From contig JAOVVO010000403.1 of the NCBI GenBank assembly GCA_028564675.1, forward strand, positions 1-64,000: 64,000 nt of DNA. Direction: 5' to 3'. Shown here piece after piece: positions 27,701-39,439 of the stretch (positions are counted from its first letter, which is position 1; each line of letters begins with the position of its first letter). The DNA is from Onchocerca lupi (Eukaryota > Nematoda > Chromadorea > Rhabditida > Onchocercidae). The translations under genes were made by a program, and so were the position numbers. The notes beneath the pieces were generated by a model. It was given only the letters and a program-made list of their open reading frames with translations. It made no database searches and had not been told where the DNA came from.

Positions 27701-28502
27701 GAATTATCCTGGTAATAGGAATCCTCAATTTTTTACATATCTTACTTACTCCATGATGACTTTTTGTTTACCAGTAATTGCAGATGAAGCTTTTTTTAGC
27801 TTATTTTCTCGAAAGAATATACTTTTGCCGAGGATAAAAGTTGGCACTTGGATCATTTTTGCTGTTTTGGATGCGATATGCAACTTGGTGGCCATCGTTA
27901 TATGATGAAAAATGAGCAACCTTACTGCTTCAATTGCTATATGGAAAGATATGCAAAAGTAAACTTTAAAACGTTATTTTAATCTTTATTAAGAGAAATT
28001 TACAGTTCAGCGCATAAGAAGTTTATGTATACCTAGCAGCGGCAATTTTATAGGTAAGAGAAACTTGCTAAGTTAAAAATTACTTTCTTGTATTGGGTAG
28101 TTCATAAGCTTACATTGTAGACTTGCCGCTTTTGTCTCACTAAAATAGCACCCGATCAACAACGAATTTCATTCAAAGATCTACACTGGCATGCTGGGGA
28201 TAAGTGTTTCCGGTGAGTCATCTTTCTTTTTTTCTTTCTTTTTTTCCTTTTTTTTTTTTTCGTTTGAATGGAGTTTAGAAAAGAATATTTGATATCAATC
28301 ATGTTTGAATCATAATTGAAACGTACGATAAGATTCTGTATACTTCGTATGTAACAGTGTTTAGACACATTCCTTAATGGTATTTTTTGTAACTATTTTC
28401 AGGTGCAGATGCTGCAGTAAGGTGTTGCTGAATCAGAGGTTCATTGTCAAAAATGAGGAAGTTTTTTGTAGTTCGGAATGCAAAAGAAATTTCGCGGCTT
28501 GA
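24785..28502 (+). CDS. TES (tes-1): Testin (PET domain and three LIM domains)
   Basis: Scaffold protein of actin-based adhesions and junctions, by family knowledge. Twelve exons keep phase: 24785-24859, 25319-25398, 25492-25577, 25750-25862, 25998-26192, 26533-26631, 26817-26936, 27140-27211, 27288-27431, 27800-27958, 28121-28212 and 28403-28502, giving 444 residues (human 421). The testin-specific Cys-rich N-terminus is present (GAGSRCLKCDCPGLDLHYWR, then KMCKMCSCRMDDHDV), followed by the PET domain (YTWVPTTDRVLAEKYFSALP, RRHKLQYQLPHHDSD). LIM1 starts CQFCHKN with WHVNCFKCHIC; LIM2 starts CSGCDELIFSKEYTFAED with WHLDHFCCFGC; LIM3 starts CRFCLTK and ends CSSECKRNF. The N-terminal Cys-rich motif separates it from Prickle. 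Zinc ligands appear complete. The start Met is the first in-frame ATG after a stop; no clear trans-splice acceptor lies beside it. Confidence 0.96.
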
Positions 28503-30108
28503 ATGTTTCTTTTATGAAAACAAGAATGCTTTATTTATGTTATTGATAGCTACTGGGTTTCTTCTTTCTCGCAATTGCAATCTTTATTTCTCTATCCCTG
28601 ATGTATCACTATTACATATTTAGCTTTTCATTTTCAATTATGAGCTTGTTTAGTCTATGCTTTATTTGCAGTAACATGAACTACATTCCTTTCCAGTTGA
28701 TCTTTCTTTTTGATTTCATTTGTAAGACTAATTCTAGAAACATTGACAAATTTTCAATTAACGATTGTAATAGTGATTAAGTTGAACAATCACATTTGGC
28801 ATATTTTTTTCAACTGGAGACTATGTCTAAATGCATATAGAAATTTTAAAATTCTTTTATTACACTCATTGTGCAAACGCATGTACATGTGTATCTCTGC
28901 CATGTCTGTAAATTTGCCAATATATTATATTTCATTCCTGAAAAGCGCATATATTGCTATATTTTCTTCCTGAAAAGCATTCATTTTACTTCCATTTATT
29001 TACATATCTTTCATATTTATAATGTTTTATACTTATAAAGCAAGTTTGCCTTTTTGCATTTATCATTTTTACTTGAATTTTTTTTTCTTTGTTTGCTTTT
29101 CCCTCTCTTTTCTGATGTTGATTTTCAAAAAAAGCTGCAATTTTTTTTTTCTGTTAAATTTAAAAACTACATCGTTTTTAATTGTTTGTTAGGCTTTAAT
29201 TATAATTTCATTCTGCAATCACTCTTTGAAAAAAAATGTTTAGATTTCTAAGATTAAAATATTTTAAAAATGATTACAAATGAATGGCGTCAGAAATCGA
29301 AAATATATTGGATACATATCATTAGGAATATTAGACGGAGGTTAGAAAATGATAGACTGGATTTTTACAAGATAGAAATGAGAGAATGGTTTGTTACAGG
29401 CATTCAATAATAAATATTTCAGTGGTATGCTATAGGCATTTCAATATAAGTACTCCAGGAATGTTCAATATGCTTCATGCGGAGGTAATATTTTGCAGCA
29501 CCTTTAGATAAAATGATTATTGGGAAATATCGGGATCGAAAAAAAAAAAATAAGGCAGAAAAACTAGGTCAAGAGAGAATCAGAATATGAAATGGAGGAA
29601 TAAATTGTGGAGATTGCCGAATTCATCGATCGTATTATGCGTGGATTGATTCATCTCCGTATTCATACAAGATCATGCATCCTGATTACCATTCATTTTT
29701 CTTATGTGTTTATCAGTTCAGCAGTTCAGTTCTTCCATTAGTTAAACTTCGTTCGTAATGACAATAATAGTTCAGCCTTGACATCATTTCTCTCCTCTTT
29801 CGAGCCATAGCATAATTTTGCAATGGAACACATCGGACATTGGATTTGCTGAAGAATTTTCGAAGGAGCGATTTCTTGAGAAGGACGGAAACTAACATTT
29901 TAAGTAATATTTAAAATTTGAGATATATTTGATACCATATCTGAATTTTCATTATTTTTATCATAATTAATCGAATTGGCCATCCATAATATACAGGGGA
30001 GATAAAATCCCAGCAATCGATCATGAACCCTTGCTATCTGCGAATACTTCATAGCTTTATTGTTTCAATAAAATGCATTTCAGAAAGATTGTTTTGAAAT
30101 CCATTCCG
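28503..30108. other. Intergenic stretch between testin and the SLC35A-like transporter
   Basis: AT-rich sequence with hydrophobic short frames that are typical of T-rich DNA. Nothing else supportable was seen. A GCATTTCAG acceptor closes the stretch about 27 bp before the next ATG. Confidence 0.5.
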
Positions 30109-31235
30109 ATGACTGAAGGAGATGAGGAAATGTTAGTTGATTGCAATCAACAATCTGTTCATGGGCAAAAGAAATTCATTCCTGTAAGTGCGTCAAATTT
30201 CATTCATTTGCACTTCGAATTTACGTATTTTTTGCTATAAACTTGAAGTTTGTGCCATAAAATATATAAATGTATCGCACTTACGTATTCTTTTTTTGCA
30301 TCACATTTGTTTGTAATTGTTTAGATGATTTGAAAGCTAATGTTTAAAATACAAAATCTTAAAATATTAAAAAGTTATCTAGATAAATGAACCATGAAAA
30401 TCAATTATTTACTGTTTGTAGGCGAATATTTCTGTGATGCGAAAGCATACGGGAAGTCCGGGAATAATCCTACAGTCAAGTATTTTGGTATGGCTTACCT
30501 TACAGAATACAGTGCATACATTACTGGTACGGTATTCGAGAATACGAGTTGTCGAAGAGGTGTTTCTTCCATCAGTTGCTGTATTTTTCACTGAAATTCT
30601 CAAAATAATCACCTGCTTACTTTTCATCATTTATGAAGAAAAGAGCGTGTGCAGGTTATTTAACTTTATGCTTAAAAGTTTCGATTTCCCAACACATGCG
30701 GTCTCGAAAGAAGTTTTCATTACTTCCGATATTTGTCTGATTCGATAACGATACCACCGTTAAGTTGATAAGTAGAATCGGAATATTTTAGAAATAATGG
30801 GTTTTATTTTTCTTTAAATAATTTTACTTCATTGACGCTACGTCTACTGTGACATTAGCGTTATAGGAGATTGCTGGATAGGACGTGAAAGCAATTTCGA
30901 TAAATGAAAAAATTTATTGTGATTATTTTTACTTGCTTAAAGGACTTGAAGTAGATTCTAATTCCATAGAAAAGTAGATTTTAATTCCATGAAATGGTAC
31001 ACAACTAGGCTCAGAAATGAATTTCAGTATGTTGCATCTTGTGAAACGACAAGTATTTGATAATTCGAAAGATACTTTAAAAGTTTGCATTCCTGCAGTG
31101 ATCTATGTTATACAAAATAATCTCTTTTACGTGGCAGCATCTCATTTGGAAGCAGCAACATTTATGGTTACTTTTTCACAATAATTTTTGAAAGAAATAG
31201 AGGTGAAGACGGAAAATAATTGTCCCATAATTTTA

Positions 31236-31276
<41 letters not shown>

Positions 31277-33221
31277 GAATTTACATTTTCCAGGTGACTG
31301 CACAGTTGAAAATTTTCACAACAGCAATATTTACAGTAATTATTTTGAAAAGGGCCATTACTAGGAATCAATGGCTATCTCTTGGTGTGCTTTTTGTTGG
31401 TATATGTCTTGTTCAGTTAGAGCGACATGAAACGAAGAAAACGCTTCCTTCCAATGATCCTTATTTAGGTAACAATTTTCTCATTTTAGTCATTCATCAA
31501 ACTTTCTTTTATTTCATCCAGTTGGTTGTAAGAAAAAAAAAAAGAAATGATTCTAAAACTTCCATTATAAGATTCTTGAGAAGACTTATGTGGATCATGC
31601 AGCTGCTGTTGCTGTTGTCAAAGAAAATTTTATATTTCTTTCTCTAATCAAAAAATCAAAAAACTCCCGGAAGACTGTAAACATTTTCCAACTTAATTTT
31701 TGATCGAAATCATAAATGTACTAGATATTATAAATAACTTCATTTTAAAAAAAGAGTTATTATCTGCATTCAACAGTTTTGTCAATTATTCAGTCATTCA
31801 ACCACTTCCTCGTTCACTAATTTGCTTTATCATTATGAGCGCCTTCAATTTTTTCATTCCAATATTCATACTCCTAGACAACATCCCTACTCAATTGTCG
31901 GTGTATTATCGATATGGATTAATTCGATGTGTAACGTAGTTGTGGCGAATAAAAAATTTCGTCACATCAGACTTCGTTACACAACATATTCGTTTGTATC
32001 AAAATCCAAAATCTTCCCCAAAATTTTCTTTCACAAAAAGAAATATAAATATTACAACTAATCAGTTAGATATTGCAGCTAATCAATGTATGTTTACATT
32101 ATTTCAACAATTCATGTGATAAAAGGATTGGTAATTAAAGAGAATTTATATCTCCCATCATTGGAAGATGGGCTGTAGTGTACACTTTTTGCGATTCTTC
32201 TCCTAATTAGTGAAATTTATAATTAATAAAATTTGTTAATTCTTAGGATGCATTAGAAATAGATAAGTTATTGTGAAAATAAAGATTAGCATCTGTATTT
32301 GTCAAAAGATTTTCAAATGCTGGAGCAAGTTATAAATTTTCAAGTGTTAGTTTGCTATTATTTTTAGGACTTTTGGCTGCTGTTTCTGCATGCATTCTTT
32401 CCGGTTTTGCGGGAATATATTTCGAAAAAATCTTGAAAACCAGTCCATCTGTATCAGTATGGATGCGTAATGTACAATTAGCAATATTTGGAATACCTTC
32501 GAGTTTCTTCAGTTCTATTTTGCAGGTATTTACAGTAAATATAAACGAAATATGAAGCCTTCTATGCTCATCGTTAAATTATGTTACAAAATTTCGAACT
32601 TGTTTATTTCTCAATATAATAAAAAAACCCGAAAAGTGCGTTGTTGAGAAAGTTATCAAGATCGTCGGAACTATCCGAAAATTCAGTACAGTATTCATGT
32701 TAGTGGTAGCATTACTGTATTGCACTTATGAGCATTCATCTTGAAAGGCTTGCAGTGTTGGACATAATTTCGTTTAATTCATTTGCTGAGCAGATTGTCG
32801 TTTACTGATTTGCCCAATTTACTTTACGTTACAATTTTTAATTTTATTTTACCAGAAACATATCCCACTGTATCTTAATATCATCTTACTGCTATTTGCA
32901 AAAAAATTTTCGGATCGTAAAATTTTTGCATAAAGACGTTTTCAGGACCATGAAATAATTTTTAATGAAGGTATGCTGTATGGTTTTGATGTGCTAGTTT
33001 GGATTGTTATTTTCTGGTATTCCATTGGTGGTTTATCCGTTGCAGTATGCATTAGATATTCGGGTAATATAGCAAAAAATTTCGCAACATCGGCTGCTAT
33101 TATTACTAGTACAATAGCATCAATATACATTTTTGATTTCGTTCCGAATTCATTATTTCTATTTGGAACCGCATTGGTTATTATTAGTATCTTCCTGTAT
33201 TCTTCATCGAATTCTTCATAG
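30109..33221 (+). CDS. Nucleotide-sugar transporter, SLC35A family
   Basis: Multi-pass Golgi antiporter expected to import a UDP-sugar such as UDP-galactose or UDP-GlcNAc in exchange for the nucleoside monophosphate. Six exons keep phase: 30109-30183, 30422-30654, 31028-31166, 31294-31468, 32368-32525 and 32946-33221, giving 351 residues. Family motifs appear in order: RYSRIRVVEEVFLPSVAVFF, EILKIITCLL, CIPAVIYVIQNNLFYVA, QLKIFTTAIFTVIILKR, QWLSLGVLFVGICLVQ, GFAGIYFEKILK, GLSVAVCIRYSGNIAKNFA and ending SIYIFDF. The usual AATYQVTYQLK signature is changed to AATFMVTAQLK here. A trans-splice-like TTTCAG precedes the ATG. Intron 3 contains a run of 38 A residues. Substrate cannot be decided from sequence alone. 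It lies close to two other nucleotide-sugar genes. Confidence 0.93.
31237..31274. repeat. Poly(A) tract of 38 bases in an intron
   Basis: Uninterrupted A run within intron 3 of the SLC35A-like gene, ending about 20 bp before the next exon's acceptor. It may be a simple homopolymer or the tail of a retroposed insert; no cognate body was recognised upstream. Confidence 0.9.
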
Positions 33222-35673
33222 TTTTAATTTAATATTGGATTTTATAAAACTAAGTCATTTCTTTGATTGTGGGAAAATTAAATTTCTACTAAAATTGATA
33301 ACACTAAAAAGCGTTAAAATTTCCCCTTCCGAAATATTCAAGAAATGTTGGAGAAAATATATTCCAAAGACTTTTTTTTTATTTGAATGATATAAGAAAA
33401 AATCATTCTTTACTCAACTATTATTATTCCCGATTTTATAAAACAACTTTAGCTGATATTAATGCACAAATCGAAACGATATAATCTCTTGATAGTTTTT
33501 CCTGCTAGTATTAGCTGAGATTCTTTAATTCATTTGAGTAACTATAAATTGTTGTTTGTTTTTAAAGTGATATATTTATATTTATTTCAAGTCAGGCGAC
33601 ATTTGATCTTTCAACGAAAATCAGGTGTCAGAATTTATTTGTTTTTGCTACAAGTTAATCAGTATTGGCTTTCATTAAGAATGTTGCTGCAAAAAAGTTA
33701 AATAATTAAGCAATAAATACAAGTGATATAGTTCCACTTCTTTTGGCTCTTGATCTGGTCACTTATGTGTCCAGTACTGACACTTTGTTCGTTGTCTTTT
33801 TCCATTTTATATTTTAAAAATAAAGATGAAAGAATCTGTGATATTGTGCTACTGGTGCTTATTTTTTTCATTGTTTGAAAAATACTTTCTTGTTATTGTT
33901 TTTTTTTTTTTTTTTTTTTTTGTTGATATCTTTCAGTTTTTCTCTCTTTGCAGTTATGTTACTTAGAAATATCACATTACATCTCCTTCTTTGTATATAT
34001 TGTATTTATGGTAGAAGAGATCTGTACTTAAGAAAAAAAATATATATATACTTTTCCCGAATTCTTGTAATTGATTTCTAAACATTCGAACTTAAATGTA
34101 TTGAAGAACTTGTCTTCCGAATTTCATCACTGTGCTCTTTTTTTATTTTTTGGATTTACATTTCTACGAAATATTCGGAATGATACAAGAAAGCGATTTC
34201 ATCGAATATGCTGCGATTTCTTCCACATTAATATCCCATTATGTCGCATGTTTTTCTTCTTCATTTTATTGCTTCTTTTTAATTTAATTTGAAAAAAAAT
34301 GAAATAAAAATGATATGGCTAGTTGTAAAGGGAGATTTCCATTTTTTTTATTATTTTTACGATATTTTACATGAAATCAATAAACGTACGTATCCTAATA
34401 AAAGTTATAGGCTTTAAATACTTTAGAAATTCATTGGAATTCCAAAGGATGTTAATTACTATTATATTCGCTACATTTTAGGATAAAAATCTAAAAATGT
34501 AGAAAGTTTTTGCGGAATAGTATCGGAGATAATTGTGGATAATTTCGCCAAATTATAATATATTATTTGTTACACAACATAATCTCTCCATGTGACACTT
34601 ATGCTTTCATTACATGACACAATGTCATATTGTATAATCGATATTATTCAACTAGTGAAAATCGACTGATTTTGGTTGACAGCCTGAATAGACGATCTCA
34701 GATAGTTTCGCTATTACTGTAACGAGAGTTCAGAATTTTAAGGGGAAAATTGTACGACAAATAAAAGAGGTGATCAGGGAAAGAAAACATCAGTTCCGGT
34801 TCAGGTTTAGCTTATCACCAGCTTCTTACAATCCCTTCGACGTCTCCTTCCGATTAGTCAAATGACAATTCGATAATAAAGAAATAACGTCAGAGTTATT
34901 ATAGTTTTCATAACGGTTCAAATCAGTTGACATAGGTGGATTTTGGTACCATGGCCGCGCATTGCCGAGTTCTATCAGGAAGGAGGTGGTTGGTTTTCGG
35001 TTTAGGAGTAACTTGGATATAGGTACATAGTATGATTGGAACTGTTCGTTAGTTTGGTTGTGGTACCTACAGAACCTCGAAATAGGAGAAATAGATCTGC
35101 GAACTTTCTAGTTTTCAAATTTTAATTGAGAATATCTAAGAATCTTGCCAGTAAAGGATGTCCATCTTGGTCAATTTCTTTCGTTTGATCTGCTGATATG
35201 CAATCTGGGATTGGCGAAAGTTCAAGTTCATAGCAATTTCTTTATTATCGGTATCACCCTATCCGTGCAACTATTCATTCTGATAATGATTTAAAGGAAA
35301 TGTTCTGTGTCTGTTCATATTAATTTATGTTGTTCGTTTTTCCCTTGTAACACATTGATATAATGTCCAATCATTATGTATCTTATGTTCTGAACGTCGG
35401 AAACTCTCATCATTATATTCGTACAACGAGTGAACATTTAAAATCTTTTAAGTGATGTGGAAGTGGTAGATTTATTTGGTAAGCAAGGCTACCTAGGTAT
35501 AAATTTTAACTGAGATATCTGAGAATGTTGCCGATGATAAATGACGTCTGTTTTGATACAATACCTGGAAAATAGAGAGGACAAAAGAGTGGGTGCACAT
35601 ATTGTTTCACAACTATTAGCTTAAGTTTTTTTTTTCTTCAGATTGTATCTGATCAATACATTATTCTACTTCA
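33222..35673. other. Intergenic stretch between the SLC35A-like gene and TMA7
   Basis: About 2.4 kb, AT-rich, with hydrophobic poly-Phe/Leu frames at 33875-34292 that look like translated T-tracts. No exon, RNA gene or clear repeat is supported. Confidence 0.5.
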
Positions 35674-36138
35674 ATGTCTGGTCGTCAAGGAGGCAAAGCA
35701 AAGCCCTTAAAAAAGCCTAAAAAAGAGCAGAAAGAGCTTAGCGAAGTTTGTCTTAATTTATTTTATAAATAAGGATGATTTCTTTATATAAGCGAACTTT
35801 GATTAAGAAATTCAATCTTTCTTCCTGCCATTGGCCATGTAGAAAGATCTTTTAAATTCTTCCACATATGCTCTTCTTCAGATTATGGTAAGACTTTTTG
35901 GAAGATATGGATGAGTTGAGTGATGAAATTTCTGAGAATGTTGGAGTTACTATTTTCTGATTTTATTTAGAAATTTATTTTGAAAAGTGAGATTGTAATA
36001 ATGTTTTGCTTTTAGGAAGACATTGCATTCAGAAAGAAGCAACAGGAAGAAGCCAAAAAATTGCAGGAAGCCCAAGCAAAAGCAGCTCAAAAGGGACCGC
36101 TTGTTGGTGGTGGTATCAAAAAATCAGGCAAAAAGTAG
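35674..36138 (+). CDS. TMA7: Translation machinery-associated protein 7
   Basis: Very small, highly basic ribosome-associated protein of the TMA7/CCDC72 family. Two exons, 35674-35745 and 36016-36138, give 64 residues, the usual family length. The start MSGRQGGKAKPLKKPKKEQK, the middle ELSEEDIAF and the end GPLVGGGIKKSGKK are hallmark sequences. The gene converges on GDP-mannose 4,6-dehydratase, with 239 bp between stop codons. The coding stretch is easily missed because each exon is short. Confidence 0.96.
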
Positions 36139-36377
36139 AGCTGCACTAATAATCTGTAATATCATTTCATTGTATTATGGGTCTCTCATGCCTTAGCACC
36201 ATTTAATCATATAAATTACTGACAAAGAATGACAATCACATATATACAGAACAACTGAAAAATCTTTCCATATTTAAGAAGAGGTACCGGAATGACTGCT
36301 GTCTTTACACATATGTATGTGTTTGTATATATGTGCATGAGAATGAACATTTTTTATTAAGGATTTATTCATCTTTT

Positions 36378-39300
36378 TTAAGCCATTGGATTTGATTGCA
36401 TTAGCTGTAAATCGCTTGCCACCATTTCTTTCACGAGTTCCTAAAAAATAATATTTGTGTTAATACTCTGTTCATTAATTTACTGTAAGTCCTCTCCTGA
36501 GTGTAATACCCAATGATGCAACTACAAAAAAGAACATTCCAATGCTCATATACTATGGCTTACTAAAATGGACAAATGAAACTTTTAATACTATAAATTT
36601 TGTATCACTATTCACCATAACACCACTGCTAGGATGAGTACGGATTACAAAAAAAAGAAGAGTAGGAAATTCATGACTTACCTCCAATGTAGTTTTTGCT
36701 TCCCAACAGAGTGTTTGTTTTGCTTTTGTGGAATCGCCTATCAGCAAATCCACCTGGAACTCATTTCGTCTTTTAATATCATCTTATTAAACTACTAACT
36801 GCTTGCACGGATATAATGAAGCCTCTATTGACTTGAATAGCTGTTACCCAAGCGATTCAGTTCATGGAACAGTCACGAGAATATCTCCATGACTGCGTTT
36901 GTTTCAAAACTTCAACAAAATTTCTGAGATATTTTTTAGACTACTTACCTCCGTTGGTCTGTAATATTTGGGACTAACTTTGACCCGAATGATACCAGTA
37001 TCTTCTTCTTTTCCAACTTCGTCCACTCCTTCGCCCTCCCAACTGCAAAACGGAAAAGAGATGCAAAACCGGTTAGAATAATGAATATTTTCAATCAGTA
37101 ATTGAATGGGACTGGAAAGTTGAGAGGTAGATAACAAGCAGCATAATAAGAGACGGAAATTTTGATTTCTGTTAATTAAGGATTCTCTTGGCAGCACTAA
37201 ATCAAATATCAAATAATAAGAGCTTTCCCAATGTATGGCTCAATCTGTCGTGGAACTTCATTTACAAGGACATACATCGTGTAGCAAGCATATAACACTT
37301 ATAATAAAAAATGTGAACAAGCGGATGAGTCGAAAGGAGCAAACAAAATTGAATTTTTGGTATGCCACCTGCGGGTTAAGACATATATGGATTTCCAAGA
37401 AAGAGCTCTCACCATGCAAAAAATCAGACTGTTCCGTTTAGCTACCTACTCGTCATGTTATTGATAAGTGACATTTAGGATTTACATTATTGTTTTCCCA
37501 ATTTCCTTGAAAGCAAGCTCGGCGAATCGGCGAACAGTGTAACACTTCCCCGTTGCAATAACAAAATCATCAGGCCGATCATGTTGTAATATTCTCCACA
37601 TTGCCTGCATATCAAAACTATTAGTGAAATTCAATTCTTAACTGCTAAAATCTATCATAGCTTCGGATACTTTGTTACTGTGGCCATCATGAGTATACTA
37701 TGTGTACATTCGAAAATTAATCCAGACCAGACCTCATGCTGGATACAGATATTTCGCTTTATACCATAATTATTATTTGGCGAAATTACAAGTGGCAACT
37801 ATAAGAACACTGACCTCGACATATTCTTTGGCATGTCCCCAATCACGACTAGAACTCAAATTTCCTAATTCCAATACTTCTTGCTGTCCTAAGGCAATTT
37901 TTGCAACTGCTCTCGTGATTTTCCGTGTAACAAACGTCTCGCCTGTATACATAAGTATTTTCACTGCTTGATATATAATATAAAAAATATAAAATAAAAC
38001 AAAAAAAGAAAGTAGATACCTCGTCGTGGACTTTCATGATTGAATAAAATTCCATTGCAAGCAAACATATTATATGCCTCACGATAATTGACTACGATCC
38101 AATAGCTATAAAGCTTTGCAACAGCTGTAATTGAAAAAACAAGGAGTAGAACATTAAGATTATTTCATCTGTTCAGTAATCAAATGCCCAACCAAAGATG
38201 ACACTACTTATACAACCTCTTAGACAGCAATAACAATGTCAATTGTTAATCAAATCACTTTCTCTTATCCATCCGTTAATTAGAGTATCGATTATTATTT
38301 TTATCATTTAGGTCTTACACAGAATGATAACATACGATGACATTTTTTACCAGCATATATTTCTTCAATAATGATCAGATATGCTGAATAGAACATACCA
38401 TAAGGTGAACGTGGATAGAAGGGTGTAGTTTCTTTTTGGGGCACTTCTTGTACTTTGCCATACAATTCAGATGTTGAGGCTTGATAAAACTTTACTCTAT
38501 TAGTTAAACCACATGCATGAATGGAATCCAGTAAACGCAATGTTCCAATAGCATCAACTTCAGCTGTATATTCTGGCAAGTCAAAAGATACCTATAGAAA
38601 TCCATTATATAACTATTAAACAAAAAATTCGGATAATATTAAATGAATTAAGTTTTAAATTTTGCAATTTGGATTAAAGATACAAACGACTAAGAAAATT
38701 AAAAAATTTTTTTCTACTGTATTACTGATTTTTATTACTCTACTACTAAATTTTTATTACTACTATATACCTTGACATGACTTTGAGCAGCTAAATGATA
38801 CACTTCTGTAGGTTGGATCTGACTGATAAGCTTAATCAGACAGGATGAGTCCGTCATATCACCATAATGAAGTGTAAAGCTGGAGTCAGTATGATGAGTT
38901 ACTGGATTTGAATACAAATGCTCGATTCGAGATGTGTTAAAGGATGACGATCGCCGAATAATTCCATGTACTTTATAACCTTTCGATAATAACAATTCGG
39001 CAAGGTAGGAACCATCCTGATAAGGTTAAAAGACTGTTAGCTACATATTATATTTGATAGTTTGGATCAAACAGAATCATTTTAAATAAACTAATTTAAT
39101 AACTTTAAATTAGTTTAAATATAATGATTACGAAAAGCTGATATAAGACATGTTAAGAAAAACAACAATTAATGAATCAATATTGTACTGCTTAATATAG
39201 CCTTGCAAAGGCTTGCTTGATTAATTGACCTATCAGAATTATTTATATAAAATTGAAATAAAAATAAATAAATGAAAATGAAGCAACGAAAGAAAGAAAG

Positions 39301-39439
39301 AACAAAAAATGTTTACCTGACCCGATATTCCTGTAATTAAAGCAATTTTTTCTGTTTGACATCGATGATTTTCCATCTGAGAAATAGCTTTGATCGAATA
39401 GCTATGATTGAGACAATTTTCCAACGCTTCTGTATTCAT
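36378..39439 (-). CDS. GMDS (gmd): GDP-mannose 4,6-dehydratase
   Basis: NADP-dependent short-chain dehydrogenase/reductase making GDP-4-keto-6-deoxymannose, the first step of GDP-fucose synthesis in the cytosol. Nine exons keep phase: 39439-39317, 39016-38771, 38591-38399, 38124-38020, 37942-37815, 37604-37486, 37042-36949, 36753-36682 and 36440-36378, giving 380 residues from the chosen Met (human 372). The nucleotide loop GISGQDGSYLAELL, the HYGDMTDSSCL motif, HLAAQSHVK, the catalytic QASTSELYGK and YAVAKLY (Tyr-x3-Lys), NGILFNHESPRRGETFVTR and RDWGHAKEYVEAMW are all present. The gene ends with WEAKTTLEELVKEMVASD. Met codons further upstream in frame (as far as 39478) could also start it. 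AATAAA-type signals follow the stop within 30 bp. Confidence 0.96.

Noticed and set aside
31168..31371. Minus-strand frame with a long poly-Phe run
   Set aside because: Product of the 38-base A tract within an intron and antisense to a transporter exon.
33875..34292. Hydrophobic plus-strand frames resembling membrane peptides
   Set aside because: Translated T-tracts in intergenic DNA; no start context, motif or splice support.
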